Source: an uncultured Bacteroidota bacterium (lineage in GTDB: Bacteria > Bacteroidota > Bacteroidia > Bacteroidales > SZUA-534). From it: a stretch of DNA of 7,173 nt. Both the position numbers and the translations under genes were made by a program. Location of the stretch: assembly GCA_937899145.1 (NCBI GenBank), contig CALBPW010000076.1, positions 1 to 7,173 on the forward strand, written 5' to 3'. The notes beneath the pieces were generated by a model. That model had not been told where the DNA came from. It made no database searches and was given only the letters and a program-made list of their open reading frames with translations. Shown one piece after another: positions 1-6,705 of the stretch (position 1 is its first letter; every line of letters begins with the position of its first letter).

Positions 1-1158
1 GCTAAGTTTTTTAGCCGGGTTCATACCGATTTGATAGAAGTAATCGCCATTTTGCCAACGGCGCAACGTTAACGGAAATTGCAGTTTATCAAAATCGAGG
101 CAAGCAACTGACGGACGTTTATCAATCGTAAATTGTTCAATTGCAACAATTTGCATTTTAAGCCCGACACTTTCTATATTACGTGGCTCCCCTATTTCGA
201 TTGGCTGAAAATCGTCTGTTTGCTTTTTGGTGATTAAAATTAAATTACGGTCAATCAGTAATTTATATTCATCACTTTCAAATACACTTCCCGATTTTTG
301 CCCAACCAATTTCATCATCTGCTCCACTTGAGCGCTGTTAAATCCATACTCATTGACACATTCGTACAAAACCGGTTCAGGAAAAGGCTGTTGCAGAAGA
401 AGTTGAATATTTATAGACGTTTGAGTATTTGCAGTTTGCAAAAGTCCGGTTTTTGCATTTGCCATATACCAATTATAAATTTGTGCGGCTTGAGTTATAT
501 TTCTGAAATTCTTAAACATACGCTCGTCAAACGCAGGATTTAGCTGCTGAAAAATTGGCACAACATTATGACGGATAATGTTTCGCTGGTAATCATCGGA
601 AAGGTTGGTTGAATCGGTACGGAATGATATTTTGTTAAGTTCAGCATATTCTTCAATCTGCTTTCGCGAAGCAAAAAGTAGTGGACGAACAATATTTCCA
701 TTAATAGGCAAAATGCCTGTCAATCCGTTAATACCAGTACCTCGAGCAAGGTTCAAAAATAATGTTTCAATATTATCATCAAGATGGTGACCAGTAAGTA
801 TTTTATCAAAATTATGTTCAGTTGCAAGTTTCTGAAACCAATTATAGCGCAATTCACGAGCTGCCATTTCAACTGATATTTTATGCTCGCGCGCATAATC
901 TAAAGTATTGAAACTGATACTAATAAATGGCATTTGGTACTTTTCGGCCAAGCAACGGACAAACTCTTCATCGGCATCGGCATCGGCTCCTCGCAATTTA
1001 AAATTGCAATGCGCCACCGATACTTTAAACCGACAACGCGCCAACAAATCAAGCATAACAGTTGAGTCTGCTCCTCCACTAACTGTGGCAAGCAAGTTTT
1101 GTTTTTGATTAAAAAGCTGATTTTCTGCAATATATTGTTTAAATTGACGCAGTAGCAT
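1..1158 (-). CDS. tilS: tRNA(Ile)-lysidine synthetase TilS, partial (C-terminal end missing)
   Basis: TilS is a cytoplasmic enzyme that uses ATP and lysine to convert C34 of the CAU-anticodon tRNA-Ile to lysidine, switching it from methionine to isoleucine charging and AUG to AUA decoding. The minus-strand frame is open for 386 codons to the window edge. The N-type ATP-pyrophosphatase P-loop SGGADS is at residues 27-32. Other TilS signatures are HCNFKLRG (50-57), GHHLDDNIET (123-132), RGTG (139-142) and RNIIRH (192-197). The sequence RWQNGDYFYQIGM close to the edge fits the TilS C-terminal domain. Only some tens of residues should be missing, since the family is usually about 430-460 residues in this phylum (from memory). 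The ATG at 1158 is the only sensible start: an in-frame stop lies about 45 bases upstream with no ATG, GTG or TTG between, and the ATG at 1165 is in another frame and ends quickly. No Shine-Dalgarno sequence is visible. The gene is divergent from the acyltransferase. Confidence 0.96.
   Translation of the reverse strand, partial: MLLRQFKQYIAENQLFNQKQNLLATVSGGADSTVMLDLLARCRFKVSVAHCNFKLRGADADADEEFVRCLAEKYQMPFISISFNTLDYAREHKISVEMAARELRYNWFQKLATEHNFDKILTGHHLDDNIETLFLNLARGTGINGLTGILPINGNIVRPLLFASRKQIEEYAELNKISFRTDSTNLSDDYQRNIIRHNVVPIFQQLNPAFDERMFKNFRNITQAAQIYNWYMANAKTGLLQTANTQTSINIQLLLQQPFPEPVLYECVNEYGFNSAQVEQMMKLVGQKSGSVFESDEYKLLIDRNLILITKKQTDDFQPIEIGEPRNIESVGLKMQIVAIEQFTIDKRPSVACLDFDKLQFPLTLRRWQNGDYFYQIGMNPAKKLS
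970..987 (-). repeat. Three tandem copies of a hexanucleotide inside tilS
   Basis: The hexamer GCCGAT (minus strand) occurs three times in perfect tandem. It encodes Ala-Asp three times at about residues 58-63, directly after the HCNFKLRG motif. It keeps the reading frame whatever the copy number. It lies in an acidic stretch that seems to be a loop of the TilS N-terminal domain. Confidence 0.8.
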
Positions 1159-1172
1159 TACCCATTTTTTGC

Positions 1173-1180
1173 CAAAAGTA
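1173..1180 (-). promoter_or_regulatory. Possible -7 element for tilS
   Basis: Read on the minus strand this is TACTTTTG, a full match to the Bacteroides -7 consensus TAnnTTTG. No TTG is found at the expected distance of about 19-21 bases upstream. Transcription would start only about 8 bases before the tilS ATG, giving a nearly leaderless mRNA. The element is short and AT-rich enough to occur by chance. Confidence 0.3.
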
Positions 1181-1223
1181 GAAAATTTGTTGTAATTAAG
1201 GGATTAAGAGCAGAAAAGACAAA

Positions 1224-1254
1224 ATTGTTCAGTCCTTGTTTTTTCATATATTTG
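1224..1254 (+). promoter_or_regulatory. Bacteroides-type promoter for the acyltransferase gene
   Basis: ATTG at 1224-1227 serves as the -33 box. A 19-base spacer follows, then TATATTTG at 1247-1254, a full match to the -7 consensus TAnnTTTG. The predicted transcription start at about 1260-1263 leaves a leader of roughly 15 bases before the ATG at 1276. Box content, spacing and placement all agree with the known sigma-ABfr promoter architecture. This is a pattern match, not an experimental result. Confidence 0.6.
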
Positions 1255-1275
1255 CCGACACAAAATCAACAATAA

Positions 1276-2622
1276 ATGGCGAGTAAACAAAATCAAGGTG
1301 TTGTATATCAGATATTTCGTTGCTATTTACGTTTTTTTCACGACCATGTATTTTACAAAAAAGTGCATCGGATTGGAATGAGCAACATTCCACAAAGCGA
1401 CAAGCCTCTACTACTTGTATCGAACCACCAAAATTGCCTAAACGACCCACTTGGCTTGATTTTCACTTTCCGCGACCGCAAGCCCCACATACTTGCACGC
1501 GCCGATGTTATTGAATATAACTGGCTGTCGCGCAAGTTTTTACGCAGCATCGGCCTATTACCAACTTTCCGCTTGAGTTTTGATGGCGAAGAAGCACTCA
1601 GCCGAAATGCCGACTCGTTTGCTGAATCGGAAAATGCGCTATTAGATGGTGGAACAATAATTATGTTTCCCGAAGGTATGCACCAAGATAAACGTTGGCT
1701 TGGTTCGCTATCAACCGGCTTTACAAAAATGGCTTTTGAAGCTGCCGAAAAAAGCGGCTTCCAAAAAGAGATTCTTATCCAGCCATCGTGCAATCACTAC
1801 TCCAATTACTATGGTATTCAGAACGAGATGATTCTGAAATTTGGCAAACCAATATCGGTAGCACCATACTACGAACTTTACAAAACCAAACCTCGCACTG
1901 CTCAACGACAAGTTATTGAGGCTGTTGGCCGTGAAATAAGCAATTTGATGCTCAACATCACCGACCTTGATAACTACGAAGCAATCGACTTTATTCGAAA
2001 CATTTATGGACGGCAATTTGCAATAGCCAACAACCTTAATCCCAACCACTTCCCCGATATGCTACAAGCCGACAAAGCGCTTGTCGCCAAACTTGACGAA
2101 CTAAAAAATACCGATAGCGCAAAAATCGAGAATATTTACAGCAACGCACTCTGTTACAAGCAATTAACTAACAGCAAGAAGATAACTGATATTGAAATTT
2201 TACGAGATGCGAAATTCAATCAAATTATAGCCAATATTTTTTCACTGATCATCTTCCTGCCAGCTTGGCTGATAAGCCTTTGGCCTAATATTTTCATCTA
2301 CTGCTTGCCAAACATTGCCATTAACAAACTGAAAGACAAGATGTTTGAAGGCACTGTCAGATATTCAGTATCAGTTTTATTCACAATTCCATTTTTCTAC
2401 ACCTTAACATTTGCGTTAACACTTTTATTCACAAATATTTGGATAGCATTTTTCCATCTATGCATATTACCTGTTTTGGGCATTTTTGCATGGAACTACA
2501 TTCAGTTTGCAAAACGAACATTAAGAATGATCCGATTCAGCAAACTATCAGATAATGAAAAAGATGACCTTATCGGATTACGAAAAACAATAATTGAAAA
2601 TTTAAAAAATACGATTAAATAA
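1276..2622 (+). CDS. Membrane-associated PlsC-like (LPLAT family) acyltransferase
   Basis: A 448-residue protein with an N-terminal lysophospholipid/glycerolipid acyltransferase domain (about residues 25-215) and a hydrophobic C-terminal region. Block I is the histidine-aspartate motif in SNHQNCLNDPL (H51, D57). The arginine block II probably lies in GLLPTFRL (93-100). Block III is FPEG (131-134), and a proline-containing block IV follows near ILIQPS (166-171). These residues transfer an acyl chain from acyl-ACP or acyl-CoA to a glycerol-phosphate or lysolipid; the real substrate cannot be read from sequence. Membrane segments are likely at about 317-345, 363-386 and 387-409, so the enzyme should sit on the inner membrane. 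It is much longer than simple PlsC proteins (about 240 residues). H to D spacing is five residues, not the usual four. The ATG start is supported by the promoter just upstream; no Shine-Dalgarno sequence is seen. The last 150 codons are AT-rich. A role in phospholipid or other lipid acylation is inferred. Confidence 0.85.
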   Translation: MASKQNQGVVYQIFRCYLRFFHDHVFYKKVHRIGMSNIPQSDKPLLLVSNHQNCLNDPLGLIFTFRDRKPHILARADVIEYNWLSRKFLRSIGLLPTFRLSFDGEEALSRNADSFAESENALLDGGTIIMFPEGMHQDKRWLGSLSTGFTKMAFEAAEKSGFQKEILIQPSCNHYSNYYGIQNEMILKFGKPISVAPYYELYKTKPRTAQRQVIEAVGREISNLMLNITDLDNYEAIDFIRNIYGRQFAIANNLNPNHFPDMLQADKALVAKLDELKNTDSAKIENIYSNALCYKQLTNSKKITDIEILRDAKFNQIIANIFSLIIFLPAWLISLWPNIFIYCLPNIAINKLKDKMFEGTVRYSVSVLFTIPFFYTLTFALTLLFTNIWIAFFHLCILPVLGIFAWNYIQFAKRTLRMIRFSKLSDNEKDDLIGLRKTIIENLKNTIK

Positions 2623-2637
2623 ATGTTGCAAAACATT
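2622..2637 (+). other. Small hairpin overlapping the acyltransferase stop codon
   Basis: AATGTT at 2622-2627 pairs with AACATT at 2632-2637 around a GCAA loop of the GNRA type. The stem is AT-rich and no U-run follows, so it is a poor intrinsic terminator. It could be a weak mRNA 3' structure, a palindromic protein site, or chance. A second AT-only inverted repeat, TATAAA/TTTATA, lies at 2662-2677. Confidence 0.3.
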
Positions 2638-2827
2638 ACATGTCGAATTAACAACCGGCTGTATAAATCATTTTATATCAGTAACAATAAAAAAAACGAA
2701 AAAAATCATACTTATAAATTCGCAAATAATAGTGAGTTTGATTTTCTTTGCAGCGATTTTTAGGAGTGGTATTTACATTTAAAAACCGAATAAAATTCAT
2801 TTAAACTTAACTTTTAATACTTAACAG
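2623..2827 (+). promoter_or_regulatory. AT-rich leader region of the nqr operon; promoter not clearly resolved
   Basis: This gap before nqrA should contain the operon promoter. An A-rich tract at about 2687-2706 could act as an upstream element. Two weak -33/-7 candidates follow. One is TTTG at 2747-2750, 19 bases, then TATTTACA at 2770-2777. The other is TTTG at 2737-2740, 20 bases, then TAGGAGTG at 2761-2768. Both have good spacing but poor -7 boxes. The last 25 bases before the ATG contain two copies of ACTTAAC (2805-2811 and 2819-2825). No ribosome binding site, riboswitch or convincing terminator is visible, so read-through from the acyltransferase gene remains possible. Confidence 0.4.
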
Positions 2828-4171
2828 ATGTCTGATGTTATAAAACTCAAGAAAGGCCTCGACATTCGTTTGCAAGGCAAAGCCGAGACGGTTTTTGCAC
2901 AAGTTGCCTTACCCGAGCTTTATGCCATTAAGCCAACCGATTTCAAAGGATTGGTGCCTAAAATGGTGGCAAAAGTGGGCGACAAAGTGCAAGCGGGTAG
3001 CGTGCTCTTTGTCGACAAGCAGCACCCCGAGGTTAAGTTCGTATCACCAGTAGGCGGCGAGTTGGTAGCCGTTAACCGTGGCGATAGACGTGTTATATTG
3101 GAAGTTGTTGTCAAAGCCGACAACTCAGTAGCACCTATCGATTTTGGCAAAAGCGAACTTTCAAAAATGAGCCGTCAACAAGTGGTTGACAAACTACTTG
3201 AATCTGGCGCGTGGACCTACTTCAAACAACGTCCGTACAATGTTGTGGCAAACCCTACCGCCGAGCCTAAAGCTATCTTTGTTTCAACCTTCGACAGCGC
3301 ACCATTGGCTCCCGACTACGACTTTATTGTAAGTTGCAACGAGGAATTTTTCCAGAAAGGCATTGATGCACTGACAAAAATCGCACCAGTGTATGTAGGC
3401 ACTCACAACAGTGGCTGCTCAAAAGCATTCAGCGGAGCCAAGTGCGAAAAAGTAACCGTTTTCGACGGCCCGCACCCGGCAGGCTGTGTAGGCGTGCAAA
3501 TCAACCACACCAACCCAATCAACGCAGGCGAAAAAGTGTTCACCATTCAGCCACAAGAGGTTATAGCAATAGGCAAACTATTTGCCACAGGCATTCACGA
3601 CTTCAGCCGTGTTGTTGTGCTAACCGGCTCCGAGATGAAAAAACGCGCCTATGTGCGCACCATATTAGGAGCAAACGTAAGCACAATGCTCGATGGCAAC
3701 CTTAAAGAAGGACACGTCCGCATAATAAGCGGCAACGTACTGACTGGCACACAAGTAAAAGCCGACGGATTCCTCGGTTTCTACGACAGCCAAATAACCG
3801 CTATACCAGAAGGCGACGAATACGAATTTATGGGCTGGGCAGCACCCGGATTTGGCAAATTCAGCCTATCGCGCACGTTCTTCTCATGGATAGCCCGCAA
3901 CAAGGAATACCGCCTCAACGCCAATACACACGGCGAACTTCGCGCATTTGTTGTCAGCAACGAGATGGAAAAAGTATTCCCGATGGACATCTATCCTGAA
4001 CATCTGATTAAAGCCATTATGGCTGAAGACATCGACAAGATGGAACAACTTGGCATTTACGAAGTTGTTGAGGAAGATATGGCACTTTGCGAATTTGTAT
4101 GCACATCGAAAATAGCCATACAAAAAACATTGCGCAACGGATTGAGTCTGATGATGAAAGAAGTTGGTTAA
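2828..4171 (+). CDS. nqrA: Na+-translocating NADH:quinone oxidoreductase subunit A
   Basis: NqrA is the peripheral cytoplasmic subunit of the Na+-pumping NADH:quinone oxidoreductase and has been linked to quinone binding. The 447-residue length matches the family (about 445-450). The N-terminus IKLKKGLDIRLQGKAE is typical. A barrel-sandwich, lipoyl-like fold is suggested by FKGLVPKMVAKVGDKVQAG (about 39-57) and the VSPVGGELVAVNRGDRR stretch (72-88). GPHPAG at 214-219 is the conserved NqrA motif. The C-terminal LGIYEVVEEDMALCEFVC (408-425) followed by SKIAIQKTLRNGLSLMMKE is also characteristic; RnfC-like proteins would carry ferredoxin-type CxxCxxC motifs here, and none is present. No signal peptide or membrane segments are seen. 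The ATG at 2828 fits the family N-terminus; there is no Shine-Dalgarno sequence. It is the first gene of the operon, 31 bases before nqrB. Confidence 0.97.
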   Translation: MSDVIKLKKGLDIRLQGKAETVFAQVALPELYAIKPTDFKGLVPKMVAKVGDKVQAGSVLFVDKQHPEVKFVSPVGGELVAVNRGDRRVILEVVVKADNSVAPIDFGKSELSKMSRQQVVDKLLESGAWTYFKQRPYNVVANPTAEPKAIFVSTFDSAPLAPDYDFIVSCNEEFFQKGIDALTKIAPVYVGTHNSGCSKAFSGAKCEKVTVFDGPHPAGCVGVQINHTNPINAGEKVFTIQPQEVIAIGKLFATGIHDFSRVVVLTGSEMKKRAYVRTILGANVSTMLDGNLKEGHVRIISGNVLTGTQVKADGFLGFYDSQITAIPEGDEYEFMGWAAPGFGKFSLSRTFFSWIARNKEYRLNANTHGELRAFVVSNEMEKVFPMDIYPEHLIKAIMAEDIDKMEQLGIYEVVEEDMALCEFVCTSKIAIQKTLRNGLSLMMKEVG

Positions 4172-4202
4172 CAAAGAGTTATAAATCTAAAAAATTATAA
4201 AA

Positions 4203-5366
4203 TTGAAAGCTTTAAGAAATTTTATAGATAACGTGAAGCCCAACTTTCAGGAGGGAGGAAAATTCGCAAAGCTACGCTCAACATTTGGCGCTTTCGAAAC
4301 ATTCCTATTCACCCCAAACGAAACAAACAAATGTGGTGTTCACGTCCGCGACGCCGTCGATTTGAAACGTACGATGATTGTCGTGGTTTTAGCATTGGTG
4401 CCAGCACTACTTTTCGGCATGTATAATACTGGTTACCAATATTTTCGCATGACAGGCGAACTTAGCAGTGTTGGCTTTTGGCAGATATTCGGGAAAGGAC
4501 TTATCGCCGTATTGCCAATAATTGTAGTATCGTATGTTGTTGGTTTGGCAATTGAATTTGCCTCTGCCCAAATGCGCGGACACGAGGTGAACGAGGGATT
4601 CCTTGTATCGGGAATGCTCATTCCGCTTGTAATGCCAGCCGATGTGCCTCTTTGGATTGTTGCTGTCGCCACTGCCTTTGCCGTAATTTTTGGCAAAGAG
4701 GTGTTTGGCGGCACAGGCATGAACATCTGGAACCCCGCACTTTTGGCACGCGCCTTCTTGTTCTTCGCCTACCCGTCAAAAATGTCGGGCGAGACAGCTT
4801 GGTACTACAACTACAGCAAAGATATTGCCGTTGACGGATTCTCGGGAGCCACACCACTCGCACTTGCAAATGGCGGCAACTACACCGACTTTTGCGAAGC
4901 TTTCTTCGGACTAATTCCGGGTAGCATTGGCGAGACAAGCGCCGTTGCAATACTGATAGGAGCGGCCATCTTACTTTTCACTGGCATAGCAAGCTGGAAG
5001 ACAATGATTTCCGTCTTTGCAGGCGGCATAGTAATGGGTTGGGTATTCAACCAATTTGGCTCAGCCGACAACGCAATGGCTCAACTGCCTTGGTACAATC
5101 ACCTTGTTTATGGCGGATTCTGCTTTGGCGCGGTCTTTATGGCAACCGACCCTGTAACATCGGCACGCACCGAAGGCGGTAAATTCATCTACGGATTCCT
5201 GATTGGCGCAATGGCAATAATCATTCGCGTACTCAATCCGGGCTATCCTGAGGGAATGATGTTGGCAATATTGCTAATGAACACATTCGCTCCGCTCATC
5301 GATTACTTCTTTGTACAAAAGAATATCAATCGCAGACTTAACCGAGTAAAAACTAAAAGCATTTAA
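4203..5366 (+). CDS. nqrB: Na+-translocating NADH:quinone oxidoreductase subunit B (TTG start)
   Basis: NqrB is the large membrane subunit of the pump, carrying covalent FMN and riboflavin and, in Vibrio, forming the Na+ path and quinone site. The 387-residue protein has about ten hydrophobic segments, for example near 57-75, 97-118, 148-166, 246-262, 265-284 and 327-343. DGFSGAT at 211-217 is the flavinylation motif, with T217 the predicted phosphoester-linked FMN site (T236 in Vibrio cholerae). GKEVFGGTGMNIWNPAL (164-180) and FMATDPVTSA (312-321) are conserved NqrB/RnfD signatures. The start is TTG at 4203: the MKALRNF N-terminus fits family members, an in-frame TAA lies at 4188-4190, and the first in-frame ATG would remove 57 residues including conserved sequence. 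An ATT or ATA start just upstream is less likely. FMN attachment should need an ApbE transferase, not encoded here. The stop is 4 bases before nqrC, so translation may be coupled. Confidence 0.96.
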   Translation: MKALRNFIDNVKPNFQEGGKFAKLRSTFGAFETFLFTPNETNKCGVHVRDAVDLKRTMIVVVLALVPALLFGMYNTGYQYFRMTGELSSVGFWQIFGKGLIAVLPIIVVSYVVGLAIEFASAQMRGHEVNEGFLVSGMLIPLVMPADVPLWIVAVATAFAVIFGKEVFGGTGMNIWNPALLARAFLFFAYPSKMSGETAWYYNYSKDIAVDGFSGATPLALANGGNYTDFCEAFFGLIPGSIGETSAVAILIGAAILLFTGIASWKTMISVFAGGIVMGWVFNQFGSADNAMAQLPWYNHLVYGGFCFGAVFMATDPVTSARTEGGKFIYGFLIGAMAIIIRVLNPGYPEGMMLAILLMNTFAPLIDYFFVQKNINRRLNRVKTKSI

Positions 5367-5370
5367 TGAC

Positions 5371-6051
5371 ATGGCAGATAAGAAATTTTCAACCAGCAGC
5401 AACACTTATACATTAGTGTATGCCGCAATTATGGTTGTGATAGTAGCATTTTTGCTATCGTTCGTCTCATCGGCATTGCGCGAGCGCCAAGATGTAAATG
5501 TTAAACTTGACACCAAAAAGCAAATACTTGCATCGCTCAATATGACCAATTTAGCCGATGCCGATAAACAATTTAGCGAATCGGTTAAGGATATGATTTT
5601 GGAAGGCGACACACTTGCCGATTACACCGGGACATTTGCAACCATCTATGAATCAGAAGGAAAAGCAGGGCGCTTCCATGTATTTGTTTGCAATGTTAAC
5701 GGTCAGACAAAATATGTGATTCCTGTTTATGGAGCTGGTCTTTGGGGTGCCATTTGGGGCTATATCGCCCTAAACGACGACAAAAACACCATCTTCGGCA
5801 CATACTTTTCGCACGCAAGCGAAACACCTGGTTTAGGAGCCGAAATTGCAACACCCGCATTCCAAGCCCGATTTGCTGGCAAACACATTGGCGACAGCAC
5901 CGATGTCAAAATCAGCGTTGTAAAAAATGGTAAAGTTGCAGATGCTGAATACGAAGTTGACGGCATATCAGGAGGCACAATCACCTCAACAGGCGTTGAC
6001 GCAATGCTGAAATCGTGCTTCGGCAACTACAAGAATTTTTTAACCAAGTGA
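5371..6051 (+). CDS. nqrC: Na+-translocating NADH:quinone oxidoreductase subunit C
   Basis: NqrC carries covalent FMN on a soluble domain tethered to the membrane by one helix, and passes electrons within the pump. The 226-residue protein has a single N-terminal membrane segment (about 13-34) followed by an FMN-binding domain. That domain includes the YGAGLWGAIWGYIAL stretch (about 120-134), HASETPGLGAEI (148-159) and the flavinylation motif DGISGGT (197-203), with T203 the likely FMN acceptor (T225 in Vibrio cholerae). The residue before the threonine is glycine where the usual motif has alanine. The protein is shorter than Vibrio NqrC (about 257 residues), mainly in the region before the FMN domain. 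The ATG at 5371 lies four bases after the nqrB stop; no Shine-Dalgarno sequence is clear, so translational coupling to nqrB is plausible. A 15-base gap separates it from nqrD. Confidence 0.96.
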   Translation: MADKKFSTSSNTYTLVYAAIMVVIVAFLLSFVSSALRERQDVNVKLDTKKQILASLNMTNLADADKQFSESVKDMILEGDTLADYTGTFATIYESEGKAGRFHVFVCNVNGQTKYVIPVYGAGLWGAIWGYIALNDDKNTIFGTYFSHASETPGLGAEIATPAFQARFAGKHIGDSTDVKISVVKNGKVADAEYEVDGISGGTITSTGVDAMLKSCFGNYKNFLTK

Positions 6052-6052
6052 T

Positions 6053-6058
6053 AGGAGG
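6053..6058 (+). promoter_or_regulatory. Strong Shine-Dalgarno sequence for nqrD
   Basis: AGGAGG lies two bases after the nqrC stop codon and eight bases before the nqrD ATG, a near-ideal match and spacing. It is notable because nqrA, nqrB, nqrC and nqrE show no such site and because Bacteroidota generally rely little on this signal. Confidence 0.75.
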
Positions 6059-6066
6059 ATAATAAA

Positions 6067-6687
6067 ATGAACAAGAAGAATAAAGAAGCATTCTTAACAC
6101 CACTTGGTTTGAATAACCCGGTGACTGTTCAGGTTTTAGGCATCTGCTCAGCTTTGGCAGTAACCGCACAACTGATGCCAGCCATTGTGATGGGCATATC
6201 GGTAACCATAATAACCGCACTTTCAAACGTGGTAATCTCATGCTTGCGCAAGACAATTCCATTGCGCATCCGCATCATCGTACAACTTGTTGTTGTAGCC
6301 GCATTGGTAACTATTGTAAGCGAAGTGCTGAAAGCCTTTGCCTACGACATCAGCGTGCAACTGTCAGTATATGTTGGACTTATCATCACCAACTGCATAT
6401 TGATGGGACGTTTGGAGGCCTTTGCAATGCAAAACGACCCATGGTCGTCATTACTTGACGGCATTGGCAACGGACTTGGTTATGCTAAAATTTTGATAAT
6501 TGTCGCGTTCTTCCGCGAGTTGTTTGGCTCCGGCTCGTTGTTCGGTTTCAAGGTTTTCCCTGAGGCATTCTACAATGCGGGCTACCTAAACAACGGCCTT
6601 ATGCTGATGCCGCCAATGGCACTCATCATTGTGGCTTGCATCATCTGGTGGCAACGCGCTCACAACAAAGATTTGCAACAAAAGTAG
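6067..6687 (+). CDS. nqrD: Na+-translocating NADH:quinone oxidoreductase subunit D
   Basis: NqrD is an integral membrane subunit that pairs with its homologue NqrE; together they hold an iron-sulfur centre within the membrane that relays electrons between NqrF and NqrC. The 206-residue length and roughly six membrane helices match the family. The two cluster ligands are visible in the two inverted half-repeats: C27 in VLGICSALA and C110 in IITNCILMGRLEAF, matching Vibrio C29 and C112. The N-terminus TPLGLNNPVTVQ is typical of NqrD and differs from NqrE. The ATG at 6067 is fixed by the strong ribosome binding site before it. The C-terminus is short and charged. A homologous RnfE role is unlikely given NqrA and NqrC in the same operon. 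Confidence 0.97.
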   Translation: MNKKNKEAFLTPLGLNNPVTVQVLGICSALAVTAQLMPAIVMGISVTIITALSNVVISCLRKTIPLRIRIIVQLVVVAALVTIVSEVLKAFAYDISVQLSVYVGLIITNCILMGRLEAFAMQNDPWSSLLDGIGNGLGYAKILIIVAFFRELFGSGSLFGFKVFPEAFYNAGYLNNGLMLMPPMALIIVACIIWWQRAHNKDLQQK

Positions 6688-6705
6688 AACCACTAAAACT
6701 AAAGA

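Noticed and set aside
298..543. Plus-strand open frame of 81 codons
   Set aside because: It is antisense to tilS, which is unbroken and conserved across this stretch, and its own product is not recognisable.
1353..1793. Minus-strand open frame of 146 codons
   Set aside because: It lies antisense to the catalytic domain of the acyltransferase, which has recognisable motifs. It shows no recognisable domain of its own.
2685..2706. A-rich tract as a terminator
   Set aside because: On the plus strand it gives A-rich, not U-rich, RNA, and no minus-strand gene ends here that would use it.
2996..4105. Several cysteines in NqrA (C170, C197, C206, C220, C421, C425) as an Fe-S site
   Set aside because: Spacing does not form a known Fe-S motif, and NqrA is not known to carry such a cluster.
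4618..4950. Minus-strand open frame of 110 codons, rich in Arg, Cys and Gln
   Set aside because: It lies entirely within nqrB, whose conserved motifs cover the same bases. The composition is that of an antisense shadow, and there is no start signal.
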